DNA from: Clostridia bacterium
Lineage (GTDB): Bacteria > Bacillota > Clostridia > Oscillospirales > CAG-272
Reading direction: 5' to 3'
NCBI GenBank assembly: GCA_017501245.1
Contig: JAFVXI010000028.1
Span: 1 to 32,256, forward strand
DNA: 32,256 nt
Shown here in pieces: positions 22,131 to 32,256 of this stretch. Numbering within the stretch: position 1 is the stretch's first letter; every line of letters starts with the position of its first letter. A program made the translations under genes and the position numbers. The notes beneath the pieces were generated by a model. It worked only from the letters and a program-made list of their open reading frames with translations. It did not search any database and was not told where the DNA came from.

Positions 22131-22565
22131 CTAATTCCTACCGGTAGAGCCGAAGCCACCAACCCCTCTCACGGTGTCCGAAAGCTCATCTGCCTCTGTG
22201 TACTCTGCTTTGAGGAAGGGGACGATGGCGAGCTGTGCGATGCGCTCGGAGGGGGCGACGGTCTGCTCGAGATCGGAATGATTGTGGAGGGCGACCATAA
22301 CCTCTCCTCGGTAATCGGCGTCGATAACGCCGACCTTGTTTGCGGGGGCGAGGGAGCGTTTTGATGCAAGTCCGCTCCTTGCGAATATGAGGCCGCAGTA
22401 GCCCTCGGGGATCTCGACGGCGATGCCGGTATGTACGAGGCGGGTTGTGTGGGGAGCGATGGCTATCTCGCCCTCGACGCTATACAGATCCGCACCTGCG
22501 GAAAACTCGGTTCCATAGGTGGGGGTCGTTGCATTTTCGTTCAGCTTTTTGAAGCGTATTTTCAT
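22131..22565 (-). CDS. dut: dUTP diphosphatase (dUTPase)
   Basis: 144 residues, typical of trimeric Dut (EC 3.6.1.23), which hydrolyses dUTP to dUMP and keeps uracil out of DNA. The five family motifs are visible: AGADLYS (23-29), ARSGLASK (about 62-69), GVIDADYRGEV (about 78-88, catalytic Asp), RIAQLAI, and C-terminal RGVGGFGSTG. AGAGG precedes the ATG. It is the last gene of uvrB-uvrA-nrdG-dut, 43 bases after nrdG, without a promoter of its own that I can see. Confidence 0.96.
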   Translation of the reverse strand: MKIRFKKLNENATTPTYGTEFSAGADLYSVEGEIAIAPHTTRLVHTGIAVEIPEGYCGLIFARSGLASKRSLAPANKVGVIDADYRGEVMVALHNHSDLEQTVAPSERIAQLAIVPFLKAEYTEADELSDTVRGVGGFGSTGRN

Positions 22566-22608
22566 CTTAAACCTCTGTTTTTGTCGTTAATTGACAACTA
22601 TTCTTTGC

Positions 22609-23156
22609 TTATTTATAGTGTTTATCGAGCTTTACGCCCTCCCAGATGACGATCTCGCCTGCGGCTCTGGTTTTGTTCATGTCGATGATGCGCTGATTTG
22701 ACGAGCCGCGAAATCTGAGGCCAAGCTGCTTTTTTTCCTCGACGAATCTGCCGTCGACAAGGATGTCCACCATCGATAGTATCTCGGGGGTGATGGGTAG
22801 CGACTTAGGATGATTTCCGACCCCTGCGGTCAGCTCCTCGTAGAGGTTGCCCGTGAAGAGCCAGATATTCTTTTCGGGAAAGAGCGACTTGAACTCACGG
22901 AGGAAGGGCAAGAGCCCCTCCTGATTTTCGGGCTCCATAGGCTCGCCGCCGAGGAGGGTGAGCCCCTTGACGGAGGGGATCCTCATGCTCTCGTAGATCT
23001 CCACCATAGCCGCCCTGTCAAAGGGCTTGCCGTAGGAGAAGCTCCAGGTCTCGGGCTGGAAGCAGTTTTTGCATCTGTTGCGGCAGCCCGAAACGAAGAG
23101 GGTCGTTCTTATACCCTCGCCGTTTGCTACGTCGAATTTCTTTATAGTTCCGTAGT

Positions 23157-23160
<4 letters not shown>
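22609..23160 (-). CDS. nrdG: Anaerobic ribonucleotide reductase activating protein
   Basis: 183 residues, a radical-SAM activase that uses S-adenosylmethionine and a [4Fe-4S] cluster to install the glycyl radical on NrdD under anaerobic conditions. The cluster motif is CRNRCKNC (residues 26-33, CxxxCxxC), preceded by NGEGIRTTLFVSG; LTLLGGEPM is the SAM-binding GGE motif. The partner nrdD is not in this window, which is less common, since the two are often adjacent. Its ATG overlaps the uvrA stop (ATGA), and GGAGGA lies inside the end of uvrA, so expression is tied to the repair genes. Confidence 0.93.
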
Positions 23161-25997
<2,837 letters not shown>

Positions 25998-26007
25998 TAC
26001 TCTTTCC

Positions 26008-27960
26008 TTATCTTAATTCTTTTATCCTGTCACGCAGGTATGCCGCCTGCTCGAACTCGAGCCTCGACGCCGCCTCCTTCATCTCACGCGTGAGCTCTGC
26101 TATCATCTTCTCACGCTCTGGGCGGCTGAGCCTCTTCTCCTTCGTAGCGTCAGCCTTCTTGCCTATCTCTATGACGTCTGAGACCTTCTTGGATATCGAG
26201 CGAGGAGTTATGCCATGCTCCTCGTTATACGCCATCTGAATAGTGCGGCGGCGGTTAGTCTCGTCTATTGCCGAGCGCATCGAGCGGGTTATCTGGTCGG
26301 CGTACATAATAACTCTGCCGTTTACGTTTCTTGCCGCTCTTCCGACGGTCTGGATAAGCGAGGTCTCGCTGCGGAGGAAGCCCTCCTTGTCGGCGTCGAG
26401 GATAGCAACGAGCGACACCTCGGGGATATCAAGGCCCTCTCTTAAGAGGTTGATGCCGACGAGGACGTCAAACTCACCAAGCCTGAGATCCCTTATGATC
26501 TGCATCCTCTCCATCGTTTCAACACGGTGGTGGATATATTTGACCTTGACCTCGTGCGTGCGCAGATACTCGGTGAGATCCTCCGCCATAGAGGTGGTAA
26601 GGGTCGTGACGAGGACCTTTTCGCCGCGCGCGGTGACACGGCGGATCTCGGAGAGAAGATCGTCGACCTGCCCGTCGGTGGGCTTGACCTCTATCTCGGG
26701 GTCGACGAGGCCGGTCGGACGGATGAGCTGCTCAACGGTCGTTCCCGACTCCTCTCTTTCGTAGTCGCCGGGGGTGGCACTGACAAACACGACCTGTCCG
26801 ATATGCTCCTCAAACTCCTCGAAGAAGAGCGGACGGTTATCAAATGCGGAGGGCAGGCGGAAGCCATACTCCACGAGGTTCTTTTTTCTTGCGTAGTCGC
26901 CGCCCGACATACCTCTGACCTGCGGCAGCGTCACGTGTGACTCATCGACGAAGAGGATGAAATCCTTGGGAAAATAGTCGAGCAGAGTGAACGGAGTTGA
27001 ACCCTCGGGTCTTCCTGCGAGAACCCTCGAATAGTTCTCAACACCCGAGCAAAAGCCAACTTCTCTTAACATTTCAAGGTCGTATTTGGTTCTTTCGGCT
27101 ATTCTCTGCGCCTCGATGAGCTTGTTCTGCGACTTGAAGAACTCTACCCTCGCCTTCATCTCCTCCTCTATCTCAAGGAGCGCCGCCTCACGCCTCTCGT
27201 CCGACACGGCGTAGTGAGTTGCAGGGAATATAGCGGCGTAGGAGAGATGCTCCTTAGGCGAGCCGGTGAGGGGGTCTACAAGCGTTACACGCTCGATCTC
27301 GTCGCCAAAAAACTCAATGCGTATGGCGCTGTCCTTCGAGGAGGCGGGATAGACCTCCACGGTGTCGCCCCTGACACGGAACTTGTTTCGAATAAAGTTC
27401 ATATCGTTGCGCTCGTAGCTGATGGAAACGAGCGAGCGGATCAGCTCGTCGCGCGACATCTGCTGACCCGGGCGCACCGATACGAGCAGGCTCTGATATT
27501 CAAGCGGATCACCGAGAGAATAGATGCAGGACACGGAGGCGACGATGATGACGTCACGGCGCTCGAAGAGTGCGGAGGTTGCGCTGTGGCGGAGCATATC
27601 TATTTCCTCGTTTATCATCGCATCCTTCTCGATATACATATCCTTGCCCGGGATATACGCCTCGGGCTGGTAATAGTCGTAGTAGGAGACGAAATACTCT
27701 ACCGCATTTTCCGGGAAGAACTCACGGAACTCTGTGCAGAGCTGGGCGGCGAGCGTTTTGTTGTGTGCGAGGACGAGGGCGGGGCGGTTGAGATTTGCAA
27801 TAACGTTAGCCATCGTGAAGGTCTTGCCCGAGCCGGTAACGCCAAGGAGGGTGACTGCTCGCTCGCCCGCCTCGATGCCCTCGGTTATCGCTCTGATCGC
27901 TTCGGGCTGATCGCCCGTCGGCTTATATTCGCTTTTCAGCTTGAAAACGTCATTTTTCAT
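26008..27960 (-). CDS. uvrB: Excinuclease ABC subunit B
   Basis: 650 residues, full-length UvrB, the helicase-like component that accepts damaged DNA from UvrA and recruits UvrC. Walker A GVTGSGKT (about 40-47), the beta-hairpin [16 protein letters not shown] box, SATPGDYE, the [24 protein letters not shown] motif and QTVGRAARN are present. A C-terminal UVR domain ([23 protein letters not shown]) contacts UvrC. A strong ribosome site GGGGAGGAGG precedes ATG. It is the first gene of the four-gene operon. I see no DinR/LexA box (GAAC-N4-GTTC type) in the promoter region, so SOS control is not evident. Confidence 0.98.
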   Translation of the reverse strand: MKNDVFKLKSEYKPTGDQPEAIRAITEGIEAGERAVTLLGVTGSGKTFTMANVIANLNRPALVLAHNKTLAAQLCTEFREFFPENAVEYFVSYYDYYQPEAYIPGKDMYIEKDAMINEEIDMLRHSATSALFERRDVIIVASVSCIYSLGDPLEYQSLLVSVRPGQQMSRDELIRSLVSISYERNDMNFIRNKFRVRGDTVEVYPASSKDSAIRIEFFGDEIERVTLVDPLTGSPKEHLSYAAIFPATHYAVSDERREAALLEIEEEMKARVEFFKSQNKLIEAQRIAERTKYDLEMLREVGFCSGVENYSRVLAGRPEGSTPFTLLDYFPKDFILFVDESHVTLPQVRGMSGGDYARKKNLVEYGFRLPSAFDNRPLFFEEFEEHIGQVVFVSATPGDYEREESGTTVEQLIRPTGLVDPEIEVKPTDGQVDDLLSEIRRVTARGEKVLVTTLTTSMAEDLTEYLRTHEVKVKYIHHRVETMERMQIIRDLRLGEFDVLVGINLLREGLDIPEVSLVAILDADKEGFLRSETSLIQTVGRAARNVNGRVIMYADQITRSMRSAIDETNRRRTIQMAYNEEHGITPRSISKKVSDVIEIGKKADATKEKRLSRPEREKMIAELTREMKEAASRLEFEQAAYLRDRIKELR

Positions 27961-28006
27961 AGCAGACCTCCTCCCCTTGTATTATGCGCATAATTCGTCA
28001 TAATAT

Positions 28007-28035
28007 ATTGTAGCACAATGCGCACGCAAAGTAAA
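28007..28035 (-). promoter_or_regulatory. Promoter candidate of the uvrB-uvrA-nrdG-dut operon
   Basis: On the minus strand TTTACT (28030-28035), 17 bases, TACAAT (28007-28012), 46 bases before the uvrB ATG. Confidence 0.6.
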
Positions 28036-28053
28036 CGAATTTTTTAAAATGTC

Positions 28054-28082
28054 TTGACTTTTTATATATACTATGCTATAAA
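28054..28082 (+). promoter_or_regulatory. Promoter candidate of the GH20-like gene
   Basis: TTGACT (28054-28059), 17 bases, TATAAA (28077-28082); it is divergent from the uvrB promoter. Confidence 0.7.
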
Positions 28083-28137
28083 ACTCAATGAGCGGCAGAG
28101 TCGCCGCTACGACTAATAAGCTATCGAGGTAATTAAA

Positions 28138-29142
28138 ATGATCTGGTCAATTTATATGATGCTCGGACAGAATATGTGGTGGACGGACAGCCCTAAGATG
28201 GATTTTGACGACGAGGCGTGGGAGATCACTCTCAAGCACTGTCAGGAAAAGGGCATCAATCAGATAGTTCTCGACGTTGGTGAGGGACTTCAGTATAAGA
28301 GCTATCCCGAGCTTGCAAGAGAGGGCGCATGGTCGCACGAGAGAGCGCTCAGCGAGGTAAAGAGATGCCGTGAGATGGGCATCGAGCTCGTTCCTAAGCT
28401 CAACTTCTCGGCTACGCATTCCATGTGGCTCGGTGAATATCGCAGAATGATGTCGACGAGCATTTATTACCGTGTTTGCCGCGAGCTTATAGCCGAGGTC
28501 TACGAGGCGTTTGACCACCCGAGATACTTCCATATCGGTATGGACGAGGAGGGCGACCCTCAGTTCTTCAAGCTTCAGGAGATGGTGCATTTCCGCCAGG
28601 GCGAGCTGATCTGGCACGACTTAAAGTTCCTTATCGATACGGTAAAGGAGCTCGGCGCAAAGGCTTGGATCTGGGGAGATATGTGCGTTTATAACCCCGA
28701 GGAATTCAGAAAGCATATACCCGTCGACGACGTCGTACTTCAGCCCTGGATATACTATGCCGTAAGGCGTGAGCACTGGACGCCCACGATGGCAAAGCCG
28801 AGATGGCACTCCATCAAGGAGCAGGACGGCCACGACTACGTCGAGGAGGCGCACATCTGGCAGGTGATGACCCACGAGGGCGTCAATGCGATGAACGACG
28901 GCTACGAGACCGTGCCCACCCCCTCGAACTGGGGCGACAACGAATGGTGCCACGACGACGTCGTTGAGCATTATATCAACAACAATAAGTCGGGCAAGCT
29001 GCTCGGCTTTATGACCGCTCCCTGGAAGCGCACAAGCTTCAAGCAGGCGAACCACTACGGTGACACCTCGAAAACTCACCTTGACTGGCTGCTCGAATCC
29101 ATAGACCTTCTTGCGGCGGCAAGGGATAAATTTGCAAAGTAA
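28138..29142 (+). CDS. GH20-like TIM-barrel protein (putative glycoside hydrolase)
   Basis: 334 residues without a signal peptide, so cytoplasmic. The strand-loop pattern of a TIM barrel is seen (INQIVLDVGEGLQY, IELVPKLNFSATHS, RYFHIGMDEEGDPQ, KAWIWGDMCVYN, VVLQPWIYY). HIGMDEE resembles the HIGGDE acid pair of glycoside hydrolase family 20 hexosaminidases, where Asp-Glu drives substrate-assisted catalysis. The protein is shorter than classical GH20 enzymes and lacks their N-terminal domain. The GH20 relation is therefore inferred and the substrate unknown. It is a single gene with ribosome site GAGGTAAT, its own promoter and a terminator at 29165-29197. Confidence 0.75.
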   Translation: MIWSIYMMLGQNMWWTDSPKMDFDDEAWEITLKHCQEKGINQIVLDVGEGLQYKSYPELAREGAWSHERALSEVKRCREMGIELVPKLNFSATHSMWLGEYRRMMSTSIYYRVCRELIAEVYEAFDHPRYFHIGMDEEGDPQFFKLQEMVHFRQGELIWHDLKFLIDTVKELGAKAWIWGDMCVYNPEEFRKHIPVDDVVLQPWIYYAVRREHWTPTMAKPRWHSIKEQDGHDYVEEAHIWQVMTHEGVNAMNDGYETVPTPSNWGDNEWCHDDVVEHYINNNKSGKLLGFMTAPWKRTSFKQANHYGDTSKTHLDWLLESIDLLAAARDKFAK

Positions 29143-29164
29143 GATTTGCATTTTCATAACAAAA

Positions 29165-29197
29165 ATCACCTCTCGGAGAGCCGAGGGGTGATTTTTT
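29165..29197 (+). terminator. Terminator of the GH20-like gene
   Basis: ATCACCTCTCGG (29165-29176) pairs with CCGAGGGGTGAT (29181-29192, one G-U), ending in six T; A-rich sequence on the left lets it also work for the minus-strand genes that end at 29204. Confidence 0.9.
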
Positions 29198-29203
29198 CGT
29201 TTA

Positions 29204-29422
29204 TCAGATAATCGTTGATTTAAGCTCGAGGGGGTCGAGCAAGATGCGCTTTTCCTCCTCGCCTCGCCTTATGAGGACGGTGAATGGAAGGTCGTAATCG
29301 GTGTTAAGGAGATAGATCCTGCCATCGGGATAGACGGTGTAGCGGAGCTTATCCGAGGAGAGGACCTTAAGCTCCTTAGTTCTTGCCGAGGCAGCTGACA
29401 AGCTCACGGAGCATATTCTCAT
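29204..29422 (-). CDS. Very small hypothetical gene, possibly frameshifted remnant
   Basis: The 72-codon frame (MRICSVSLS...LDPLELKSTII) has a plausible C-terminal half (DKLRYTVYPDGRIYLLNTDYDLPF...) that looks like the tail of a larger beta-rich protein. The expected start does not fit: the ribosome site AGAGG at the end of the upstream gene points to the ATG at 29427, which opens another frame and closes after 16 codons (MNENMLRELVSCLGKN). A frame change between the two would join them. So this may be a decayed gene or one needing a different start. Position suggests it is the last member of the SPFH operon. No family is recognised. Confidence 0.4.
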   Translation of the reverse strand: MRICSVSLSAASARTKELKVLSSDKLRYTVYPDGRIYLLNTDYDLPFTVLIRRGEEEKRILLDPLELKSTII

Positions 29423-29431
29423 TCATTAGCC

Positions 29432-29650
29432 TTACCTCTTTTTGCTTGAGGAAACACGCACACGGGTTACGGTCGAGCCGATGAAATCATCCCTCCATGC
29501 GTTAAGGTCAAGGCGTGCATACCTATCTATCGGATAGATAGGCGACTTAAGCTTGGTTTTGTATCTTCTTATGATGGTTATAACGACTATCGCCGTGACA
29601 ACGGCGGCGATTATACTCGCCCATACGATAACTGTTGCAATATCCGGCAT
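29432..29650 (-). CDS. Small single-pass membrane protein in the SPFH operon
   Basis: 72 residues: a hydrophobic N-terminal segment (about 3-28, DIATVIVWASIIAAVVTAIVV...) followed by a basic, arginine-rich cytoplasmic tail (RRYKTKLKSPIYPIDRYARL...). The start at 29650 is chosen for its strong AAAGGAGG site; an in-frame ATG at 29788 would lie deep inside the upstream gene. It begins 10 bases after the zinc-ribbon gene stop. No family is recognised. Its place in the operon suggests a membrane anchor for the SPFH or zinc-ribbon protein, which is inference. Confidence 0.7.
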   Translation of the reverse strand: MPDIATVIVWASIIAAVVTAIVVITIIRRYKTKLKSPIYPIDRYARLDLNAWRDDFIGSTVTRVRVSSSKKR

Positions 29651-29660
29651 ACGTCCTCCT

Positions 29661-30725
29661 TTACGAAAACAGTATCCAGCCGAGGCCGAAGGCGGCGAGA
29701 AATGCGGCTGCGAATATTCCCAATCCGAAGAGAAGAAGCTTCGGGATGGAGATAGGGAGCTCGCCGTAGATCTTGCCCGTCGAGCCATTCATAGCGTAGA
29801 CGTAGGTCTTATCCTTTTTGCCGTGCTTCTTTTTGTAGGTGAGTATCCAGATCGGCATAAGAGAATACTCCCAGTGCGCAGAAAGGATAGCCACGTTAAG
29901 CGACCTCGGCGTGAGGCTGGAATAATGGCTTGCCGTGGAGCTTAAGAGCTGCTCGGCGTAGTTATCCATCCTGGACTTGACCTCACCCGTGATATTTTCC
30001 CTCTCTATATCCCTCTTCTTAGCGACGAAGCCCTGAAGGTAGGGCATAGAAAAATCAATATACTCATCCGTCGGATAAGGGAGGATGCCCTCGAGCATCG
30101 CCTTGTCCTCGGTGGAGAGAGCGGAGGTCGTTATGTCCTCGAAATGGATACGCCCCTGCCTATACACGTTGAAGGAGCTGGTTTCGGTGTAGCGATAGTC
30201 GCCCGAGCGCCAGGTCCTGACCTTTTTGCCGAGGGCGTCCATAGCCGAGTCGGTGTCAGCATCGGTCACCCAGAAGGGGTAATATACTCCGGTCATAGCT
30301 TTTATATGCTCGCCGCAGAAATAGTCTCTCGGGACGAACCACTTCGAGCGTGCGAAGCTTATGAAGCGATCCTTCGCCTCCTCCTTCGAGAACTTGAAGG
30401 GGATGATCTTCGAGGGGCGCATAGCGCCCTTCATCTTTGCGCTGAGTACGATGGGGTTGTGGCAGTAGTAGCAGAGGTCTGCCGCAGTTGACTTGTCTAC
30501 GATGACCTCGGCTCCGCAGCTCGGGCAGTAGTACTCGTCTATCTGCTCCTCAAACTCACTCTGCTCTGCCCTCTTTTGCTCTTCCTTTTGCGCTGCACCC
30601 GTTTTGGCGAGGTCCTCCTCCGTGAACTCCGAGATGCAGAAATCACACTTGAATGCCTGCGCCTCGGCGTCAAAGACCAGACCTGCGCCGCAGTTCGGGC
30701 AGGTGTAGGTTACAGTAGCGTTCAT
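29661..30725 (-). CDS. Zinc-ribbon membrane protein (YdjG-like)
   Basis: 354 residues. Two zinc ribbons open it: YTCPNCGAGLVF...FKCDFC (about 7-30) and YYCPSCGAEVIV...LCYYCHN (about 65-90). A mixed domain of about 220 residues follows, with a GVYYPFWV segment and a C-terminal transmembrane helix (about 325-352, LLLFGLGIFAAAFLAAFGLGWILF), so most of the protein faces the cytoplasm. The order ribbon-domain-helix and the adjacent SPFH gene recall YdjG of Bacillus subtilis, which with YdjH and YdjI helps localise a PspA-type membrane-protection complex. No pspA-like gene is visible here. It is the second gene of the operon starting at 32038. Confidence 0.78.
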   Translation of the reverse strand: MNATVTYTCPNCGAGLVFDAEAQAFKCDFCISEFTEEDLAKTGAAQKEEQKRAEQSEFEEQIDEYYCPSCGAEVIVDKSTAADLCYYCHNPIVLSAKMKGAMRPSKIIPFKFSKEEAKDRFISFARSKWFVPRDYFCGEHIKAMTGVYYPFWVTDADTDSAMDALGKKVRTWRSGDYRYTETSSFNVYRQGRIHFEDITTSALSTEDKAMLEGILPYPTDEYIDFSMPYLQGFVAKKRDIERENITGEVKSRMDNYAEQLLSSTASHYSSLTPRSLNVAILSAHWEYSLMPIWILTYKKKHGKKDKTYVYAMNGSTGKIYGELPISIPKLLLFGLGIFAAAFLAAFGLGWILFS

Positions 30726-30766
30726 TTGCCACCTCTTAAAAAGTCTTGATCATTTTGCGCCCGGGA

Positions 30767-32038
30767 TCAATCCTCGCGGCGCTTTCCGCAGCCCTGGCAG
30801 AACTTGCCGACCGCATTCTTGGTGCCGCACTCGGTGCAGAACCAGCCGTCGGAGGATGCCTCGGGCTTAGGCTTTCCGCATTCGGGGCAGAATTTGCCCG
30901 TGTTGACAGAGCCGCAGGAGCAGGTCCAAGAGCCCTCGGGAGCGGGCTTCGGCTTTCCGCACTCGGAGCAGAATTTGCCCGAATTAGAGGCTCCGCAGGA
31001 GCATCTCCAGCCGCCCTCGGCTGCTTTTCTTGCATCGTTTTCCATCTGGCGGCGGTTGGTTTCGGACATAGCGCCGAACATCGAGCCGCCTGCGCCCATT
31101 CCCATGCCCATACCGACAAAGGCGCCGGTTGCACCGCCCTGATTAGAGCCTGCCGCCTCAAAGCCCCTTGCCATAGCGCCCTGAACGTAGCCCTCTCTAA
31201 CGCCTGCATCACCGAGCATGGCGCCCTGATTGCGCATATCGATAAGCTTTCTCGAATCCTCGTCGTAGGAGACGCTTGCGATGCCGACAGACTGTACCTC
31301 AAAGCCGCGAAGCTCGTTCCACTCGCCGTCAAGTTCCTTTGCCATATAGTCGGAAAGCTCCCTCGACTTGGATGCGACGTGAGAGATGCGGATGCCGTCG
31401 GCGCTCATCTTGTTGATGGCTGCGGTGAGAGCCTCGAGGAACTCGGAGATATACTGCTCGTTGATGTCGGAGATGTCAACGAGGTCACGGTTCTTCGGGA
31501 TGGCCTCGGTGTAGAACTTGATGGGGTTGGTTATCTTAATGGAATAGGTTCCGTGCGCTCTTAAGAAGAGCTCGGAGTTATAGAAATTATCAAAGTAGTT
31601 GACGGGAGAGCGAGTGCCAAACTTGATGCCCTTTATCTCCTGCATATTGATGAAATACGCCTTCTGCGAATATGAGGGCGTGCCGCCGAACTTAATGCGG
31701 GAAAAGGCGTCAACGAGCGCCTTGCCAAACTGACCTGCGAAGAGCGAGGGAGCGGAGGAGTTATCGACCTTATAGTATCCCTCCTCAGCCGTGAAGTCGA
31801 CGATCTTGCCGCCGTCGACGAGCATCATAAACTGACCGGGGTAAACGTGGATAATCGAGCCGTTTGAGATGACGTCCTCGTTGCCCTTTTTATTGCTGCT
31901 TCTTCTATCGTTTTTTCTCACCTTTACGCCCTTGGCGAAAACGGTGGTGTCGCTCATAGAATCTGCTTCGATGACCTCAAGCCAGGAGTCGGCAAGGCTG
32001 CCGCCCATAGCATCAAAGAAAGCCTTAATAATACCCAT
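30767..32038 (-). CDS. SPFH/band-7 domain protein with three C-terminal zinc ribbons (YdjI-like)
   Basis: 423 residues: an SPFH domain over roughly 25-290, with a Gly/Met-rich hinge after it (GMGMGMGAGGSMFG, about 310-325). It ends with three short zinc-ribbon repeats of pattern W.CSCG...GKFCSECGKPKP (about 345-362, 370-388 and 395-420). No transmembrane helix is present, so membrane attachment probably depends on partners. Bacillus YdjI has the same SPFH plus ribbon architecture. It starts at 32038 with ribosome site AAAGGAG and a consensus-like promoter (32080-32108). The downstream ribbon-helix protein, small membrane protein and small gene complete the unit. Confidence 0.85.
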   Translation of the reverse strand: MGIIKAFFDAMGGSLADSWLEVIEADSMSDTTVFAKGVKVRKNDRRSSNKKGNEDVISNGSIIHVYPGQFMMLVDGGKIVDFTAEEGYYKVDNSSAPSLFAGQFGKALVDAFSRIKFGGTPSYSQKAYFINMQEIKGIKFGTRSPVNYFDNFYNSELFLRAHGTYSIKITNPIKFYTEAIPKNRDLVDISDINEQYISEFLEALTAAINKMSADGIRISHVASKSRELSDYMAKELDGEWNELRGFEVQSVGIASVSYDEDSRKLIDMRNQGAMLGDAGVREGYVQGAMARGFEAAGSNQGGATGAFVGMGMGMGAGGSMFGAMSETNRRQMENDARKAAEGGWRCSCGASNSGKFCSECGKPKPAPEGSWTCSCGSVNTGKFCPECGKPKPEASSDGWFCTECGTKNAVGKFCQGCGKRRED

Positions 32039-32079
32039 ATCTTTTTCTCCTTTCGGGATATAAATAAACTATTAATTTA

Positions 32080-32108
32080 AGTATATAGGATTTTTGCAAG
32101 TTTGTCAA
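32080..32108 (-). promoter_or_regulatory. Sigma-A promoter of the SPFH operon
   Basis: On the minus strand TTGACA (32103-32108), 17 bases, TATACT (32080-32085), 42 bases before the SPFH ATG. No sigma-W-type element (TGAAAC, CGTA) was noticed. Confidence 0.85.
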
Positions 32109-32149
32109 GTGCGCGCGAAAATTCGCACGGGCGCACGGGGGAGAGAAAA

Positions 32150-32256
32150 TTATGAATTATGAATGATGAATGATGAATGGTGAATGGTGAATGGTGAATG
32201 GTGTGCGATGGGAGAAGGGGGAAGGTAATGAATGATGGATGATGAATGATGAATGA
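32150..32256. repeat. Degenerate heptamer tandem repeat at the window end
   Basis: The stretch is built from ATGAATT, ATGAATG and GTGAATG heptamers. A near-perfect run of GAATGGT units covers about 32175-32200, then an interrupted GGGAGAAGGGGGAAGG patch, then more ATGAATG units up to the edge. It is non-coding and lies upstream of the SPFH operon promoter. The full length cannot be seen because it continues beyond the window. Confidence 0.85.

Noticed and set aside
27961-28137. LexA/DinR box controlling uvrB
   Set aside because: No GAAC-N4-GTTC type site was found in the divergent promoter region.

Overview
The window looks like a chromosomal segment of an anaerobic, gut- or rumen-type Clostridia (Firmicutes). 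The signs are sigma-A promoters of TTGACA / 17 bp / TATAAT type, strong AGGAGG ribosome sites, an anaerobic NrdG activase, uronate catabolism, BspA-type leucine-rich repeats, an SLH protein and InlB-type lipoproteins. No species can be named from the sequence alone. Most of the window is moderately GC-rich. The first ~870 bases are clearly AT-rich and hold only the C-terminal part of a UvrD/Rep-like helicase, next to the 3' end of the tmRNA gene, a common integration site.

Layout. (1) 1-1410: helicase remnant, a symmetric terminator, then ssrA (tmRNA) on the minus strand with a consensus promoter. (2) 1489-7154, plus strand: a promoter and a structured leader RNA with a terminator-like hairpin, a lipoprotein with two InlB-type repeats and a small membrane protein. 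A second promoter and structured leader follow, feeding a large lipoprotein 5'-nucleotidase with FN3-like modules and four 31-residue Asp-rich repeats. (3) 7283-11327, minus: a uxaB-uxaA-uxaC operon with stop-start overlaps, preceded by a tandem palindromic repeat that could be its operator. (4) 11475-16426, minus: a BspA-like LRR membrane protein, an HPr-kinase-like P-loop protein, a YbaK deacylase and a conserved protein of unknown function, closely packed. (5) 16590-21863: an SLH surface protein, a cytidylate-kinase-like protein, a nucleotidyltransferase (minus), then upp and an RluA-family pseudouridine synthase. (6) 22131-27960, minus: uvrB-uvrA-nrdG-dut. (7) 28138-29142: a GH20-like TIM-barrel protein. 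(8) 29204-32038, minus: an SPFH/zinc-ribbon protein, a zinc-ribbon membrane protein and two very small genes, resembling the Bacillus YdjGHI membrane-stress module. (9) 32150-32256: a degenerate heptamer repeat running off the window.

Working together: UxaC, UxaB and UxaA form the isomerase, reductase and dehydratase steps that turn galacturonate into 2-keto-3-deoxygluconate. UvrA/UvrB with Dut and NrdG form a repair and dNTP-quality operon. Upp salvages uracil, and the secreted 5'-nucleotidase could supply nucleosides from outside. The most noteworthy unexplained items are the two structured leaders, the SPFH/zinc-ribbon operon, the LRR-kinase-YbaK-unknown cluster and the dispersed 24-bp repeat pair.
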